The translations under genes were made by a program, and so were the position numbers. Under the pieces are notes generated by a model. It saw nothing but the letters and a program-made list of their open reading frames with translations. It made no database searches and had not been told where the DNA came from. From positions 1 to 64,000 of the forward strand of contig NZ_FNXE01000007.1 of the NCBI RefSeq assembly GCF_900108395.1: a DNA stretch of 64,000 nt, given 5' to 3'. Below are positions 1 to 9,742 of the stretch, piece by piece. The DNA comes from Paenimyroides marinum. GTDB lineage: Bacteria > Bacteroidota > Bacteroidia > Flavobacteriales > Flavobacteriaceae. The first letter of the stretch is position 1. Each line of letters starts with the position of its first letter.

Positions 1-36
1 AAAAAAAAATCCCGAAAATTTTCGGGATTTTTGCGT
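1..36. terminator. Bidirectional intrinsic terminator
   Basis: A perfect hairpin, cccgaaaattttcggg at 11-26, is flanked by an A run on the left and a T run on the right, so it can stop transcription from either side. It lies just downstream of the minus-strand gene ending at 69. Confidence 0.75.
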
Positions 37-68
37 TTTGTGACTTTTTAGACAGCCTCTTTCATATT

Positions 69-839
69 TTATTTTTGTGATAAGTTAGTGTATTCTGCAA
101 TTAAAAAACTTAAATGCTCCCATTTAATTGAATTATATGGATATTTCTCCATAAACTCTTCATTGTCTCCGAAAAGAAAATTATATTGTTCTTTGAAATC
201 ACTCTTTGTAAGCCACATTACCTGATCGTTTTTCTTTATATAGTACGATTTAGTAACACCGCCACCTATTGCCGGGCTACCTCCAAAACTTACCGAAGTT
301 GACTCTTTAGCTGCCGGATCCGCATAAACTTCTATAATATGACTAAATTCAGGATTGATTAATTGCATTAAGAATTCTTGTTCGTCTTTTTTGTTTTTTA
401 AGGAAGCTTTTACATTTCTCACATAAACTTCATCTGGATTGGTTGTTTTAGTAAGATTTTTTCTACCCCAGTTTTTAGTATTACTAAAATAGCTATTCAT
501 TTTAGATGCTTTTGCCATACCCGAAATAGGCAGATACATTTCTGCAATATCATCAGCTTTGTATTCCGTTTTTTTTCCTGAACCATCTTTAATATCAATA
601 GAATAGATTTGTCCTTTTTTGCGATTAATACCAGATGCTGACCCTTGAATTTTTGATCCGTTTTTTAAAACAATAGTTGATGTTTTTTTAGATGAAACGC
701 CTATGAACATTTCATCAAAAAGATCGTCATCCATCATTTTTAGTTGTTCTTTGGTGTATTTTACTTTTTCTTGTGCCTGCATTTGTGCAGTTGATAATGT
801 AATTGCAGCCAAAAAGCTGTACATAATTATTTTTTTCAT
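69..839 (-). CDS. Secreted hypothetical protein
   Basis: This 256-residue protein is not assigned to a family. The first 22 residues form a typical signal peptide (MKK, hydrophobic core, cleavage near MQA|QEK), so the product is exported to the periplasm or outer membrane. The segment around residues 50-105 contains a lysine-rich strand pattern (IVLKNGSKIQGSASGINR) resembling short beta-repeat folds, but no catalytic motif is visible. It is a single-gene unit: a terminator lies at 11-26 downstream, and the lpd terminator lies beyond its start. The ATG at 839 is chosen because it directly precedes the signal peptide. Function unknown. Confidence 0.8.
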   Translation of the reverse strand: MKKIIMYSFLAAITLSTAQMQAQEKVKYTKEQLKMMDDDLFDEMFIGVSSKKTSTIVLKNGSKIQGSASGINRKKGQIYSIDIKDGSGKKTEYKADDIAEMYLPISGMAKASKMNSYFSNTKNWGRKNLTKTTNPDEVYVRNVKASLKNKKDEQEFLMQLINPEFSHIIEVYADPAAKESTSVSFGGSPAIGGGVTKSYYIKKNDQVMWLTKSDFKEQYNFLFGDNEEFMEKYPYNSIKWEHLSFLIAEYTNLSQK

Positions 840-950
840 GTTATAAAATTATTTTGTTAAAAATAGATAATCTGTTTATACTGACCATAACATTTTTTCA
901 AAAAAAAACAATTACTTTTCTAAACGTATTGTTTTATTAAATCTATTCAT

Positions 951-985
951 AAAAAAACCTCAAAGATTTTCTTTGAGGTTTAAAT
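951..985 (-). terminator. Intrinsic terminator after lpdA
   Basis: Stem aaacctcaaag (955-965) pairs with ctttgaggttt (971-981) around a 5-nt loop, with an A run at 951-957 that reads as U on the minus-strand transcript. It lies 20 bases past the stop codon of lipoamide dehydrogenase. Confidence 0.8.
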
Positions 986-1002
986 ATAGTAAGGATAACT
1001 TT

Positions 1003-2394
1003 TTATAAGTGAATCACTTCATCGTAAGCAGCTGCAACAGCTTCCATAACCGCTTCACTCATAGTAGGGTGTGGGTGAACAGCTTTTAAAATTTCGTGAC
1101 CTGTAGTTTCTAATTTACGGGCAACAACAGCTTCTGCAATCATATCGGTAACGCCGGCACCAATCATGTGGCAACCTAACCATTCACCATATTTAGCATC
1201 GAAAATTACTTTTACGAAACCATCTGGAGTTCCGGCTGCTTTTGCTTTTCCTGATGCAGAGAACGGGAATTTACCCACTTTAATCTCATAACCGGCTTCT
1301 TTTGCTTTTTTCTCTGTCATACCAACAGATGCAATTTCCGGGGTTGCATACGTACAACCAGGAATGTTTCCGTAATCTAATGGTTCAACGTGCAAACCTG
1401 CGATTTTTTCCACACATAGGATTCCTTCAGCCGAAGCAACGTGTGCCAAAGCTTGTCCCGGAACTACATCGCCAATAGCGTAATAACCCGGAATGTTTGT
1501 CTGGTAGAAATCATTTACCAAGATCTTATCGCGATCGGTAGCAATTCCTGTTTCTTCTAATCCAATATTTTCAATGTTTGATTTGATACCAACTGCAGAA
1601 AGTAAAATATCAGCCTCTAAAATTTCTTCTCCTTTAGCTGTTTTCACGGTTGCTTTTACGCCTTCACCTGAAGTATCTACTTTTTCAACAGATGAATTCG
1701 TCATAATGTTAATTCCTGCTTTTTTCAAAGAACGTTCAAACTGTTTTGACACATCTTCGTCTTCCACCGGAACAATATTCGGCATAAATTCAACAATAGT
1801 AACTTCGGTTCCCATTGAATTATAGAAATGAGCAAACTCAACACCAATCGCTCCCGAACCAACAACAATCATTTTTTTAGGTTGTGTAGGTAAGGTCATT
1901 GCCTGGCGGTAACCAATTACTTTTTTGCCGTCTTGTGGCAAGTTTGGCAATTCGCGAGAACGAGCACCTGTTGCAATAATGATGTGATCTGCAGAAATTT
2001 CGGTTACTTTTCCGTCTTTATCGGTTACATCAACTTTTTTCCCCGGTTTTACTTTCCCAAAACCATCAATTACGTCGATTTTATTTTTCTTCATCAAGAA
2101 CTGAACACCTTTGCTCATTCCGTCTGCAACACCGCGCGAACGTGCAATAACCGCATTGAAATCTTTATCTACTTCACCATTGATTGTTAAACCATAATCA
2201 GAGGCATGTTTTAAATAATCGAAAACCTGAGCAGATTTCAATAAAGCTTTTGTTGGGATACAACCCCAGTTTAAGCAGATGCCACCTAAATTTTCTTTCT
2301 CTACAACGGCAACTTTAAAGCCTAATTGCGATGCTCTAATGGCAGTTACATATCCACCCGGACCACTTCCTAAAATAATAATATCGTATTTCAT
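1003..2394 (-). CDS. lpdA: Dihydrolipoyl dehydrogenase (E3)
   Basis: Flavin-dependent E3 subunit that reoxidises dihydrolipoamide with NAD+ in the 2-oxoacid dehydrogenase and glycine cleavage complexes; cytosolic. The 463-residue length matches the family. The FAD-binding motif GSGPGG lies at residues 9-14, the redox disulphide CLNWGC at 40-45, a second NAD-binding GSGAIG motif in the middle, and the C-terminal catalytic HPHPT with its partner glutamate near 440-447. No E1 or E2 gene is adjacent, so this is probably a shared E3 expressed alone. It has its own terminator (951-985) and is separated by 130 bases from the ABC gene upstream. Confidence 0.97.
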   Translation of the reverse strand: MKYDIIILGSGPGGYVTAIRASQLGFKVAVVEKENLGGICLNWGCIPTKALLKSAQVFDYLKHASDYGLTINGEVDKDFNAVIARSRGVADGMSKGVQFLMKKNKIDVIDGFGKVKPGKKVDVTDKDGKVTEISADHIIIATGARSRELPNLPQDGKKVIGYRQAMTLPTQPKKMIVVGSGAIGVEFAHFYNSMGTEVTIVEFMPNIVPVEDEDVSKQFERSLKKAGINIMTNSSVEKVDTSGEGVKATVKTAKGEEILEADILLSAVGIKSNIENIGLEETGIATDRDKILVNDFYQTNIPGYYAIGDVVPGQALAHVASAEGILCVEKIAGLHVEPLDYGNIPGCTYATPEIASVGMTEKKAKEAGYEIKVGKFPFSASGKAKAAGTPDGFVKVIFDAKYGEWLGCHMIGAGVTDMIAEAVVARKLETTGHEILKAVHPHPTMSEAVMEAVAAAYDEVIHL

Positions 2395-2524
2395 TCTCTT
2401 TGTTTTTGGCTTTTAGCTGATTAGCGTTAGCACATTATCGTTATGTTTAGTTTTTGAAACAAATTCAATCAGTTGCGAATTTAAGAATTTATTTTGAAAA
2501 CCATTTTAAACCTATTTAAAATTA

Positions 2525-4279
2525 TCAATTCACTGAAGCACTTGCGTATTGCGATTCGTACAAGTTTTTGTATGCACCGTTTTCTTTGGCAAGTAATTCT
2601 GTGTGGGTTCCGGTTTCAACAATAGTTCCCTGATCCATTACCACAATTAAGTCAGCGTTTACAATGGTTGCCAAACGGTGGGCAATGATGATTGACGTAC
2701 GGTCTTTTGAAAGAATTTCTACGGCATTTTGCAACAATTCTTCTGAATAGGTATCGATAGATGAAGTGGCTTCATCTAAAATCAAAATACTGGGATTGTT
2801 CATATACGCACGTAAAAAAGCAATGAGCTGGCGTTGCCCTGATGAAAGCATTACACCGCGTTCTTTGACATTGTAATCATATCCGCCGGGTAATTTCTCG
2901 ATAAAATCGTTAATCCCAATTTTTTTTGCCGCTGTAATTACCTCTTCTTTGGTAATGTGTTGATTGTCTAAAATAATATTATTTAAAATAGAGTCGGAAA
3001 ACAAGAAAACATCCTGTAACACCACAGCAATCTGGTCGCGCAGACTGCTTAACGTAAAATCGTTAATATCCATACCATCAATTAAAATTTTTCCTGACTG
3101 AATATCGTAAAAACGACTTAACAAATTGATGATCGTTGTTTTTCCTGCACCCGATGCACCCACAAAAGCTACAGTTTGTCCGGGTTTAATATCTAAATTG
3201 ATTCCGTTGATTACTTTTTTGTCGTTGTCGTAACCGAATTCTACATTTTTAAATTGTATGTCGCCTTTAAAATCGGGAGCGGTCAATTTGCCTTCGTTTT
3301 GAATCAAATCATCGCGGTCTAAAATCTCAAAAACACGGTCGGCAGCTACAATTCCCATTTGCATCACATTGAATTTATCTGCAATTTGACGCAACGGGTT
3401 AAACAACATCGAAATCATCATGGTATAACCAAATAAATCCCCGGTTGTGGTTAAATTATCGCCCTGAACAATCGTAAATCCTCCATAAATAATTACACAA
3501 CCTAAAGTAACCGATGAAACAATATCGGCGATAGGGAAGAAGATAGAGTTGTACAAAATGTTTTTTTGCCAGGCATCGTTGTGTTTTTGGTTGATTTTTT
3601 TAAAGTTTTGGTATTCTATTTCTTCACGGTTAAACAACTGTACAATTTTCATTCCGGTTAAGCGTTCCTGAACAAAAGTATTTAAATTGGCAACCTGCAA
3701 ACGCACTTCTTCAAAGGCAACTTTCATGTGTTTTTGAAAAACACGCGTGGCATATAAAAGCACGGGCATTGCAACCAAAACAATAAGGGTCAGTTTCCAG
3801 TTCATCCATATCATGATTCCTAAAACCACCAGCATTTTTAATACGTCGCCCACAATCATAAACAATCCCTGACTAAAAATACTTGCAATGTTTTCTATGT
3901 CTGAAACGTTTCTTGTAATAAGTTTTCCCACAGGTTCATTGTCAAAATAACTCAGCCTGAATTTCAGCATCTTGTTAAACAGGTTGCTTCGTATATCTTT
4001 AATAATGTTTTGCCCCAACCAACTGGCGGTATAGGTAAACAAAAATTGCGATGACACTTCTAAAATCAATACCAGAGCCATTAGTAAAACGTAGATGTTT
4101 AAACCGTTTAAGTCTTTAGTTTCAATATATACATCTACCACGTTTTTAACCATATACGGGCGTAACGCCCCAAAAACAGAAAGCGTTATTACCGTAAGCA
4201 CCACCCAAAACATTTTGCTTTTGTAGGGTTTTGCAAATTGCATGACTTTTTTTAATGTAGAAGTTTTAGTTTGTTTCAT
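2525..4279 (-). CDS. ABC exporter, fused permease-ATPase (MsbA-like)
   Basis: A half-transporter of 584 residues: an N-terminal six-helix membrane domain (roughly 1-310) and a C-terminal ATPase. Visible motifs are Walker A GASGAGKTT, signature LSSGQRQ (second position S instead of the usual G), Walker B ILILDEATSSID and the switch histidine in IIAHRLAT. It should work as a dimer exporting a lipid, drug or peptide; the substrate cannot be read from sequence. Its ATG overlaps the end of truA by 14 bases, so the two are co-transcribed. The family includes MsbA, but lipid A transport is not proven here. Confidence 0.92.
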   Translation of the reverse strand: MKQTKTSTLKKVMQFAKPYKSKMFWVVLTVITLSVFGALRPYMVKNVVDVYIETKDLNGLNIYVLLMALVLILEVSSQFLFTYTASWLGQNIIKDIRSNLFNKMLKFRLSYFDNEPVGKLITRNVSDIENIASIFSQGLFMIVGDVLKMLVVLGIMIWMNWKLTLIVLVAMPVLLYATRVFQKHMKVAFEEVRLQVANLNTFVQERLTGMKIVQLFNREEIEYQNFKKINQKHNDAWQKNILYNSIFFPIADIVSSVTLGCVIIYGGFTIVQGDNLTTTGDLFGYTMMISMLFNPLRQIADKFNVMQMGIVAADRVFEILDRDDLIQNEGKLTAPDFKGDIQFKNVEFGYDNDKKVINGINLDIKPGQTVAFVGASGAGKTTIINLLSRFYDIQSGKILIDGMDINDFTLSSLRDQIAVVLQDVFLFSDSILNNIILDNQHITKEEVITAAKKIGINDFIEKLPGGYDYNVKERGVMLSSGQRQLIAFLRAYMNNPSILILDEATSSIDTYSEELLQNAVEILSKDRTSIIIAHRLATIVNADLIVVMDQGTIVETGTHTELLAKENGAYKNLYESQYASASVN

Positions 4280-5012
4280 TTATATAAGGATAAACTACTT
4301 TTGTTAAATACAATCCGTGTGCCGGCACCGAAAATCCTGCTTTGCCACGATTTTTACTTTTGATGATTTCATGAACATCGTTGATCTGAATTTTTCCCAA
4401 GCCAACATTGATAAGTGTTCCCACAATTGCCCGAACCATATTCCGTAAAAAGCGGTTTGCCGAAATGTGAAAAATCAATTGTGAATCTTTTTGTTCCCAA
4501 TAAGCTTGTGTAATGTTACAGTTAAATGTGAACACATCGGTATGCGTTTTACTGAAACATTCAAAATCTTCATATTGCAGAAGAATTTCTGCCGCTTCGT
4601 TCATTTTTTGTACATCTAATTGTTTAAAATGATAATAGCTTAAATCCTTTAAAAAGCTGTTTTTGAACGTGTGAATACGGTATTCATACGAACGGGAAAC
4701 TGCATCAAAACGGGCGTGTGCTTCTTTATCAACTTCAAAAAAATGGTGTACAGAAATAGCTTCCGGCAAAAATGAATTCAGTTTTTGAACCATTGTTTCT
4801 TTGTCAAAAACCGCATCGGTATCAAAATGGGCATACATTTGTTTTGCGTGAACTCCGGCATCTGTACGTCCGGCACCAACTATTTCAAAATCATCCCGAA
4901 ACAAAGTATTTAATGCTTTAGTTAATACTTCCTGTACACTAATGGCATTGGGTTGCAATTGCCAGCCGTGATAATTTGTTCCGTTATAAGAAAATTGAAT
5001 AAAGTACCTCAA
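4266..5012 (-). CDS. truA: tRNA pseudouridine(38-40) synthase TruA
   Basis: Converts uridines 38-40 in the tRNA anticodon arm to pseudouridine. The 248-residue length is typical. The catalytic aspartate lies in AGRTDAGVHA near residue 52, and later family motifs (RFLRNMVRAIVG, KAGFSVPAHGLYL) are intact. It is the first gene of a minus-strand pair with the ABC exporter, overlapping it by 14 bases. A TAnnTTTG-type -7 box reads toward it from 5040-5033. Confidence 0.96.
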   Translation of the reverse strand: MRYFIQFSYNGTNYHGWQLQPNAISVQEVLTKALNTLFRDDFEIVGAGRTDAGVHAKQMYAHFDTDAVFDKETMVQKLNSFLPEAISVHHFFEVDKEAHARFDAVSRSYEYRIHTFKNSFLKDLSYYHFKQLDVQKMNEAAEILLQYEDFECFSKTHTDVFTFNCNITQAYWEQKDSQLIFHISANRFLRNMVRAIVGTLINVGLGKIQINDVHEIIKSKNRGKAGFSVPAHGLYLTKVVYPYINETN

Positions 5013-5032
5013 GTATTAAAATTTTAAACATA

Positions 5033-5040
5033 CAAATATA
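5033..5040 (-). promoter_or_regulatory. Putative -7 box for truA
   Basis: TATATTTG on the minus strand matches the Bacteroidota -7 consensus TAnnTTTG, 20 bases before the truA start. No clear -33 TTG was found at the usual spacing. Confidence 0.55.
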
Positions 5041-5080
5041 CTTTATTTTGATGGAATGCCGGTATTAACAAAAAACTAAA

Positions 5081-5088
5081 TATTTTTG
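5081..5088 (+). promoter_or_regulatory. Putative -7 box for the M64 peptidase operon
   Basis: TATTTTTG fits TAnnTTTG and lies 15 bases before the ATG at 5103, divergent from the truA promoter. It would give a very short leader. No -33 element is visible. Confidence 0.45.
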
Positions 5089-5102
5089 TAGAAACGATTT
5101 TT

Positions 5103-6377
5103 ATGAGAACTTTTTACCTTTTCTTTATTTTTATGTGGAGTGTTGTGGTGCATGCACAGCAATTCGACGATTATTTTATTGATAAAACCCTTAGGTTAGA
5201 TTATATTTTTGCAGGAAATGCCAACGAACAAAATGCCTATTTAAGCGAAATGATTGCATTAAATAAATGGCACGGACGTGTTGATAATCTTTCGGTTACA
5301 CCTGTTCAGGGTAACGGACAAATTAAGGTTTTTGACAAATCTACCAATCGGCTTATTTACATTTTACCTTTTGGCAGTTTGTTTCAGGAATGGTTAACGT
5401 TAGATGCTGCTGAAAAGCAGTCAAAGAGTTTTGAAAATTCTTTTTTGATTCCGTTTCCTAAAAAAGAAATCAATGTTCAAATTTCGTTTTTCAATTCAAA
5501 GAACGAAGAAAAAGTGGTGTTCAACCAATTAATTGATCCCAACGATATTTTAATTAGAAAAAGTTCTGAAATTAAAAATGAATATGAAGTTATTCACAAA
5601 GCAACCGTCAAAAATCCAATAAAAATTGCCTTGGTTGCCGAAGGATTTACTGTTGAAGAATTAAACGTTTTTATGGATTTTGCCCACCAAACAGTTCAAA
5701 ATTTATTTAAGCACCAAATTTTTAAAAAATATGAAAATTCATTTGAAATAATTGCTGTTAAAACCATTTCTAAAGAGTCGGGTATAAGCGTTCCTTCAAG
5801 AAATATCTGGTTAGATACAGCTGTACAATCTAATTTTGATACCTTTTATTCTGAAAGGTATTTAACCACTTTACACACCAAATTACTGCATGCTCAATTA
5901 GAAAATATTCCGTACCAGCACATTATCATTTTAGCGAATACCAATGTTTACGGCGGTGGCGGGATATTGAATTCATACAGTTTAACAACGACAAAAAACA
6001 AAGAATTTGCACCCGTTGTAGTACATGAATTCGGGCATAGTTTTGCCGGATTGGCAGATGAATATTTTTATGAAGAAGACGTTTTTGAAAACAAAGCAAG
6101 TTTAAACACCGAACCCTGGGAAAAAAATATAACTTCTCTGGTGGATTTTTCATCAAAATGGAAAAATATGATGAATAAAAGTACGCCGATTCCTACGCCT
6201 AAAACAATGAGTAATGAAGTTAAAATAGGTGTTTTTGAAGGTTTAAAAGGCAACGGATTGTACATTCCCACGTTAACTTGTAGAATGAAAATCAATAATA
6301 CTCCAGATTTTTGTCCTGTTTGCAGCAATGCCATCGAGGAAATGATTTTGTTTTACACTCAAGATTTAACTAAATGA
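5103..6377 (+). CDS. Secreted M64-family metallopeptidase
   Basis: A zinc endopeptidase of the M64 (IgA peptidase-like) family, 424 residues. A signal peptide covers about residues 1-19 (cut near VHA|QQ). A family N-terminal beta domain follows, and the zinc site is HEFGHSFAGLADEY: His308, Glu309, His312 and a downstream acidic ligand. A cysteine-rich tail (CRM...CPVCSNA) may be disulphide bonded. M64 enzymes are known for cleaving immunoglobulin A in one gut species; most family members have no known substrate, so a general periplasmic or extracellular protease role is safer. It overlaps the next gene by 4 bases (ATGA), showing translational coupling. Confidence 0.88.
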   Translation: MRTFYLFFIFMWSVVVHAQQFDDYFIDKTLRLDYIFAGNANEQNAYLSEMIALNKWHGRVDNLSVTPVQGNGQIKVFDKSTNRLIYILPFGSLFQEWLTLDAAEKQSKSFENSFLIPFPKKEINVQISFFNSKNEEKVVFNQLIDPNDILIRKSSEIKNEYEVIHKATVKNPIKIALVAEGFTVEELNVFMDFAHQTVQNLFKHQIFKKYENSFEIIAVKTISKESGISVPSRNIWLDTAVQSNFDTFYSERYLTTLHTKLLHAQLENIPYQHIIILANTNVYGGGGILNSYSLTTTKNKEFAPVVVHEFGHSFAGLADEYFYEEDVFENKASLNTEPWEKNITSLVDFSSKWKNMMNKSTPIPTPKTMSNEVKIGVFEGLKGNGLYIPTLTCRMKINNTPDFCPVCSNAIEEMILFYTQDLTK

Positions 6378-6868
6378 AAAAGATTTTATTGCTTTCAGAT
6401 ACACACAGTTACATTGACGACCGCATTTTGCATTATGCCGATGGCTGTGATGAAATTTGGCATGCCGGTGATATTGGCGATTTAAAGGTTACCGATGCAC
6501 TGAAACAAAAGAAACCATTGCGGGCAGTTTATGGAAATATTGATGATGATAAAGCCCGAATGGAATTTCCGTTAGATGCCGTTTTTGACTGCGAAGGAAT
6601 GAAAATCTGGATGACGCATATTGGCGGGTATCCCGTGAAATATTCCTCACGAATCAAAGAAGGATTATTGACCAATCGTCCGGATATTTTTATCTGTGGA
6701 CACTCGCATATTTTAAAAGTTCAATACGATAAACAGTTCAATTGTTTAACATTAAACCCGGGAGCAGCAGGTATTTATGGGTTTCATCAAACAAGAACAA
6801 TGCTTCGGTTTGAAATTCACAAAGGAAAAATTCAGAATTTAGAAGTTATAGAATTAGGTAAAAGATAA
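6374..6868 (+). CDS. YfcE/MJ0936-type metallophosphodiesterase
   Basis: A 164-residue calcineurin-like phosphoesterase. All metal-binding motifs are present in order: LLSDTHSY near residue 7, HAGDIGD near 31, GNIDDD near 55, THIGGYP near 82 and CGHSHI near 109. Family members hydrolyse phosphodiesters in vitro with Mn2+; the physiological substrate is unknown. It is the second gene of an operon, overlapping the M64 gene by 4 bases, with the bestrophin gene 3 bases downstream. Confidence 0.9.
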   Translation: MKKILLLSDTHSYIDDRILHYADGCDEIWHAGDIGDLKVTDALKQKKPLRAVYGNIDDDKARMEFPLDAVFDCEGMKIWMTHIGGYPVKYSSRIKEGLLTNRPDIFICGHSHILKVQYDKQFNCLTLNPGAAGIYGFHQTRTMLRFEIHKGKIQNLEVIELGKR

Positions 6869-6871
6869 AAC

Positions 6872-7762
6872 ATGCAAGTATATAACGCAAAAGACTGGTT
6901 GGCATTTATTTTTAAAACTCATAAATCGGATACCGTTCGTAAATTATGGCCATCAATTCTTTTTATGGGATTGCTGTCTTGGCTGGTAGCTTATTTAGAG
7001 CTTGATTATTTTGGTCTGGCACAAAGTTCTGCCTTAAAAAACACATCGATATTACATACGGTAATCGGCTTTGTATTGTCGTTATTATTGGTTTTTAGAA
7101 CAAATACGGCGTATGATCGTTGGTGGGAAGGCCGCAAAATGTGGGGCAAATTAGTAAACGATTCCAGAAATTTATCTGTAAAACTCCATGCGCTTTTACC
7201 CGAAGAAGACAGAGCTTCACGCATTTATTTTACTAATAAAATTAAACTGTTTGCCAAAGTATTGCACACGCATCTTACAAGTGAATCAACAAAATATATG
7301 CTTGATGAAGATGAACATCCGGAATACGAAGAATACTTGAAGGCACAGCACCCACCAACAAAAATTGTTGGCAAAATGTATGTTGCCTTGCAGAAATTAG
7401 AGCGGGCAAATGTAATAACTAAATACGACAAAATAATTTTAGATGAAAATTTAAACGGTTTGTTAGATGTTGCCGGTGCGTGCGAACGTATTAAAAACAC
7501 GCCAATTCCTATTGCTTATGCCGTTTTTATCAAAAAATTCATCTTTGTTTATGTACTTACACTGCCCATTGGTTATGTGTTTACAACAGGATATTTTATT
7601 GTTCCGTTGGTAATGATCATTTTCTATGTTTTGCTGAGTATTGAGTTAATAGCCGAAGAAATTGAAGATCCTTTTAATGGCGGAACCGATGATTTACCTA
7701 CAGCAAAAATTGCCGAAAATATAGGCAAATATGTATCCAATGTTTTATTGGGAACCAATTAA
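6872..7762 (+). CDS. Bestrophin-like chloride/anion channel (UPF0187)
   Basis: A 296-residue membrane protein of the bestrophin family, which forms pentameric anion (or in some bacteria cation) channels. The family hallmark NTAYDRWWEGRKMWGKLVNDSRNL-type segment starts near residue 77. Transmembrane segments are visible around 25-45, 55-75, 215-235 and 235-260, and the C-terminal motif EEIEDPFNG is intact near 266. It starts 3 bases after the phosphodiesterase gene, so it is in the same operon. Ion preference cannot be predicted. Confidence 0.9.
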   Translation: MQVYNAKDWLAFIFKTHKSDTVRKLWPSILFMGLLSWLVAYLELDYFGLAQSSALKNTSILHTVIGFVLSLLLVFRTNTAYDRWWEGRKMWGKLVNDSRNLSVKLHALLPEEDRASRIYFTNKIKLFAKVLHTHLTSESTKYMLDEDEHPEYEEYLKAQHPPTKIVGKMYVALQKLERANVITKYDKIILDENLNGLLDVAGACERIKNTPIPIAYAVFIKKFIFVYVLTLPIGYVFTTGYFIVPLVMIIFYVLLSIELIAEEIEDPFNGGTDDLPTAKIAENIGKYVSNVLLGTN

Positions 7763-7786
7763 ATACTATCTTTAAATAAAAAAATA

Positions 7787-8440
7787 ATGCAGAACGTTTT
7801 AGATTATATAAAAAAATTGCAGCAAAATAATAATCGAGAGTGGTTTGTCAACAACAAAAAGAGTTTTGAAGAAGCTAAAGAAAGCGCAAACCAATTGTTT
7901 AATGCTGTTTATAACGAATTAAATTTAAGTGACAGTTTAGAACCTTTAAAAATATACAGAATTTATCGCGATGTTCGTTTTTCGGCTGATAAAACGCCCT
8001 ACAAAACACATTTTTCTATGTATATGGGCAGATTAAAGCCCGATTATCGTGGTGGATATTATTTGCATATTGAGCCTGGAAATTCGTTTTTAGGTGTTGG
8101 TTTTTTTGATCCGAATAAAGAAGATTTACTAAGAATAAGAAAGGAAATTGAACTGGATAACGAATTAGAAGACATTTTAAATGCTAAAGAAATCAAAAAT
8201 ACTTTTGGACATTTGGTAGGTGATGAAGTGAAAACAGCTCCTAAAGGCTTCGATAAAAATCACGAACGAATTGCATTACTCAAGAAAAAACAATTTTTAC
8301 TGATTCATAAATTTACAGATAACGAAGTTTTAAAACCTGATTTTTTCAAAGAAGCTGCAAAAGTTTTTAAAAAATCAAGACCTTTTGTAGATTACATGAC
8401 CGATGTGTTACTGACTAATTTAAACGGTGAAGAAATGTAA
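7787..8440 (+). CDS. DUF2461 / TIGR02453 family protein
   Basis: A 217-residue cytosolic protein of the conserved DUF2461 family, whose biochemical role is unknown. Recognisable family segments are LQQNNNREWFVNNKKSFEEA at the N terminus, RIYRDVRFSADKTPYKTHFS near residue 60 and GGYYLHIEPGNSFLGVGFF near 88. It follows the bestrophin gene by 24 bases and is probably the fourth gene of the operon. Confidence 0.88.
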   Translation: MQNVLDYIKKLQQNNNREWFVNNKKSFEEAKESANQLFNAVYNELNLSDSLEPLKIYRIYRDVRFSADKTPYKTHFSMYMGRLKPDYRGGYYLHIEPGNSFLGVGFFDPNKEDLLRIRKEIELDNELEDILNAKEIKNTFGHLVGDEVKTAPKGFDKNHERIALLKKKQFLLIHKFTDNEVLKPDFFKEAAKVFKKSRPFVDYMTDVLLTNLNGEEM

Positions 8441-8487
8441 AATAAATTGGTAAGATATCCGTTTCTATAAGCATTAAACTTATAAAC

Positions 8488-9740
8488 ATGGAAAAACAAC
8501 CAAGCAAACAATTATTGTCACGAAGTAATTTTTTACAGTTTTTTACAGCGGTATATTTTTTCTTATATATTTTTCCGTTTCCCCTTAATTATATCCCTTT
8601 TGTGGGCAAAATTTTTAATTGGTACCATCAAACCATTGAAATATTGACCTTTGGACAGGAAAAACCATTCTGGGTTTAGAATCTTTAGAAAAAATACAAT
8701 TTACAGGCAGCGGAGATACCACTTTTGATTATGTGAAAATTTTTACATTGCTTATTCTTTCTCTTTGTGTTACACTTTTAGTTTTCTTTTTAAGAATAAG
8801 ATTAAATACTGGTAAAATCATTGTTTTTGTTAGAACTTATGGTCGGTACTTTTTAGTATTGATGTTGTTGAGCTATGGTTTTTCAAAGTTTTTTGAAGGA
8901 CAATTTTCTTATCCCAGTCTTGAAAGATTAGATCGAAAAATAGGAGATTCATCACCAATGGGACTTTTGTGGACATTTATGGGATATTCTAAAATATACA
9001 CTGTTTTTGGTGGATTTTGTCAGGTGTTAGCAGGTTGTCTGCTTATTTTTAGAAGAACAATGATAACAGGCAGTCTGCTGGCACTTATGGTAATGACAAA
9101 TATTGTTATCTTAAATTTTTCGTATGATGTACCGGTAAAACTGTTTTCAACACACTTGGCTGTGATTGCATTGTTGCTACTTATACCAAATGTGGTAAAT
9201 CTGTTTCAGCTGTTTTTTATGCAAAAATCTGTTCAGCTTATTCCTGAAAGATCTTTATTTGAAAATAAGAATAAACAATTGGTTGCCTTTCTGTTAAAAC
9301 TAATGGCTATTTCCGGATTACAGTTGATAGTGATCATAATGACTGTTAGATCATTTTTCGATAAACCTCTTAACGGTCATAATTTAAAAGCAATTTATTA
9401 TCCGGAGCAATTTACTATTGAAAGTACTTCTGTTAATCGTTGGCAAAAATTCATTATAAACGATCGGTATGCTACTGTTTTTTATGACGAAAAAAGATAT
9501 GAAGACTTTGATGTTAAAGTTGATACGCTCAAACATTTAATCCAACTAAAATCAAAAAAAGACACATTGAATATTAGTACGTTAAATTATCGATTTTCAG
9601 ACAAAAACACCAAGATGTCTTTAACGGGATTTTTTCAAAAAGATACGGTTTCCATAACATTTAATATAAAACGAAAAGAAGATTTTGAGCTGGTTAACCG
9701 CAAATTCAATTGGATAAACGAATATCCTTATAATAAATAG
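8488..9740 (+). pseudogene. DoxX-like membrane protein, broken by a -1 frameshift
   Basis: Two reading frames together make one DoxX-like protein of about 417 residues. The first (8488-8679, 63 residues) ends LTFGQEKPFWV-stop. The second is open from 8640 and continues to 9740; its upstream codons read WTGKTILGLESLEKIQFTGS, then GDTTFDYVKI, which is the expected continuation. The likely lesion is loss of one T in the TTT run near 8650, so the protein would read LTF-WTGKTILG. The C-terminal part has several membrane segments and a soluble tail from about residue 310. An isolated second product could start only at GTG 8733. A sequencing error is possible, so the gene may be intact in the real genome. 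Confidence 0.75.
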
Positions 9741-9742
9741 AA

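Noticed and set aside
8640-8679. Programmed -1 frameshift in the DoxX-like gene
   Set aside because: The region lacks a canonical X-XXY-YYZ heptamer in the right phase and has no strong downstream structure, so a mutation or read error is more likely.
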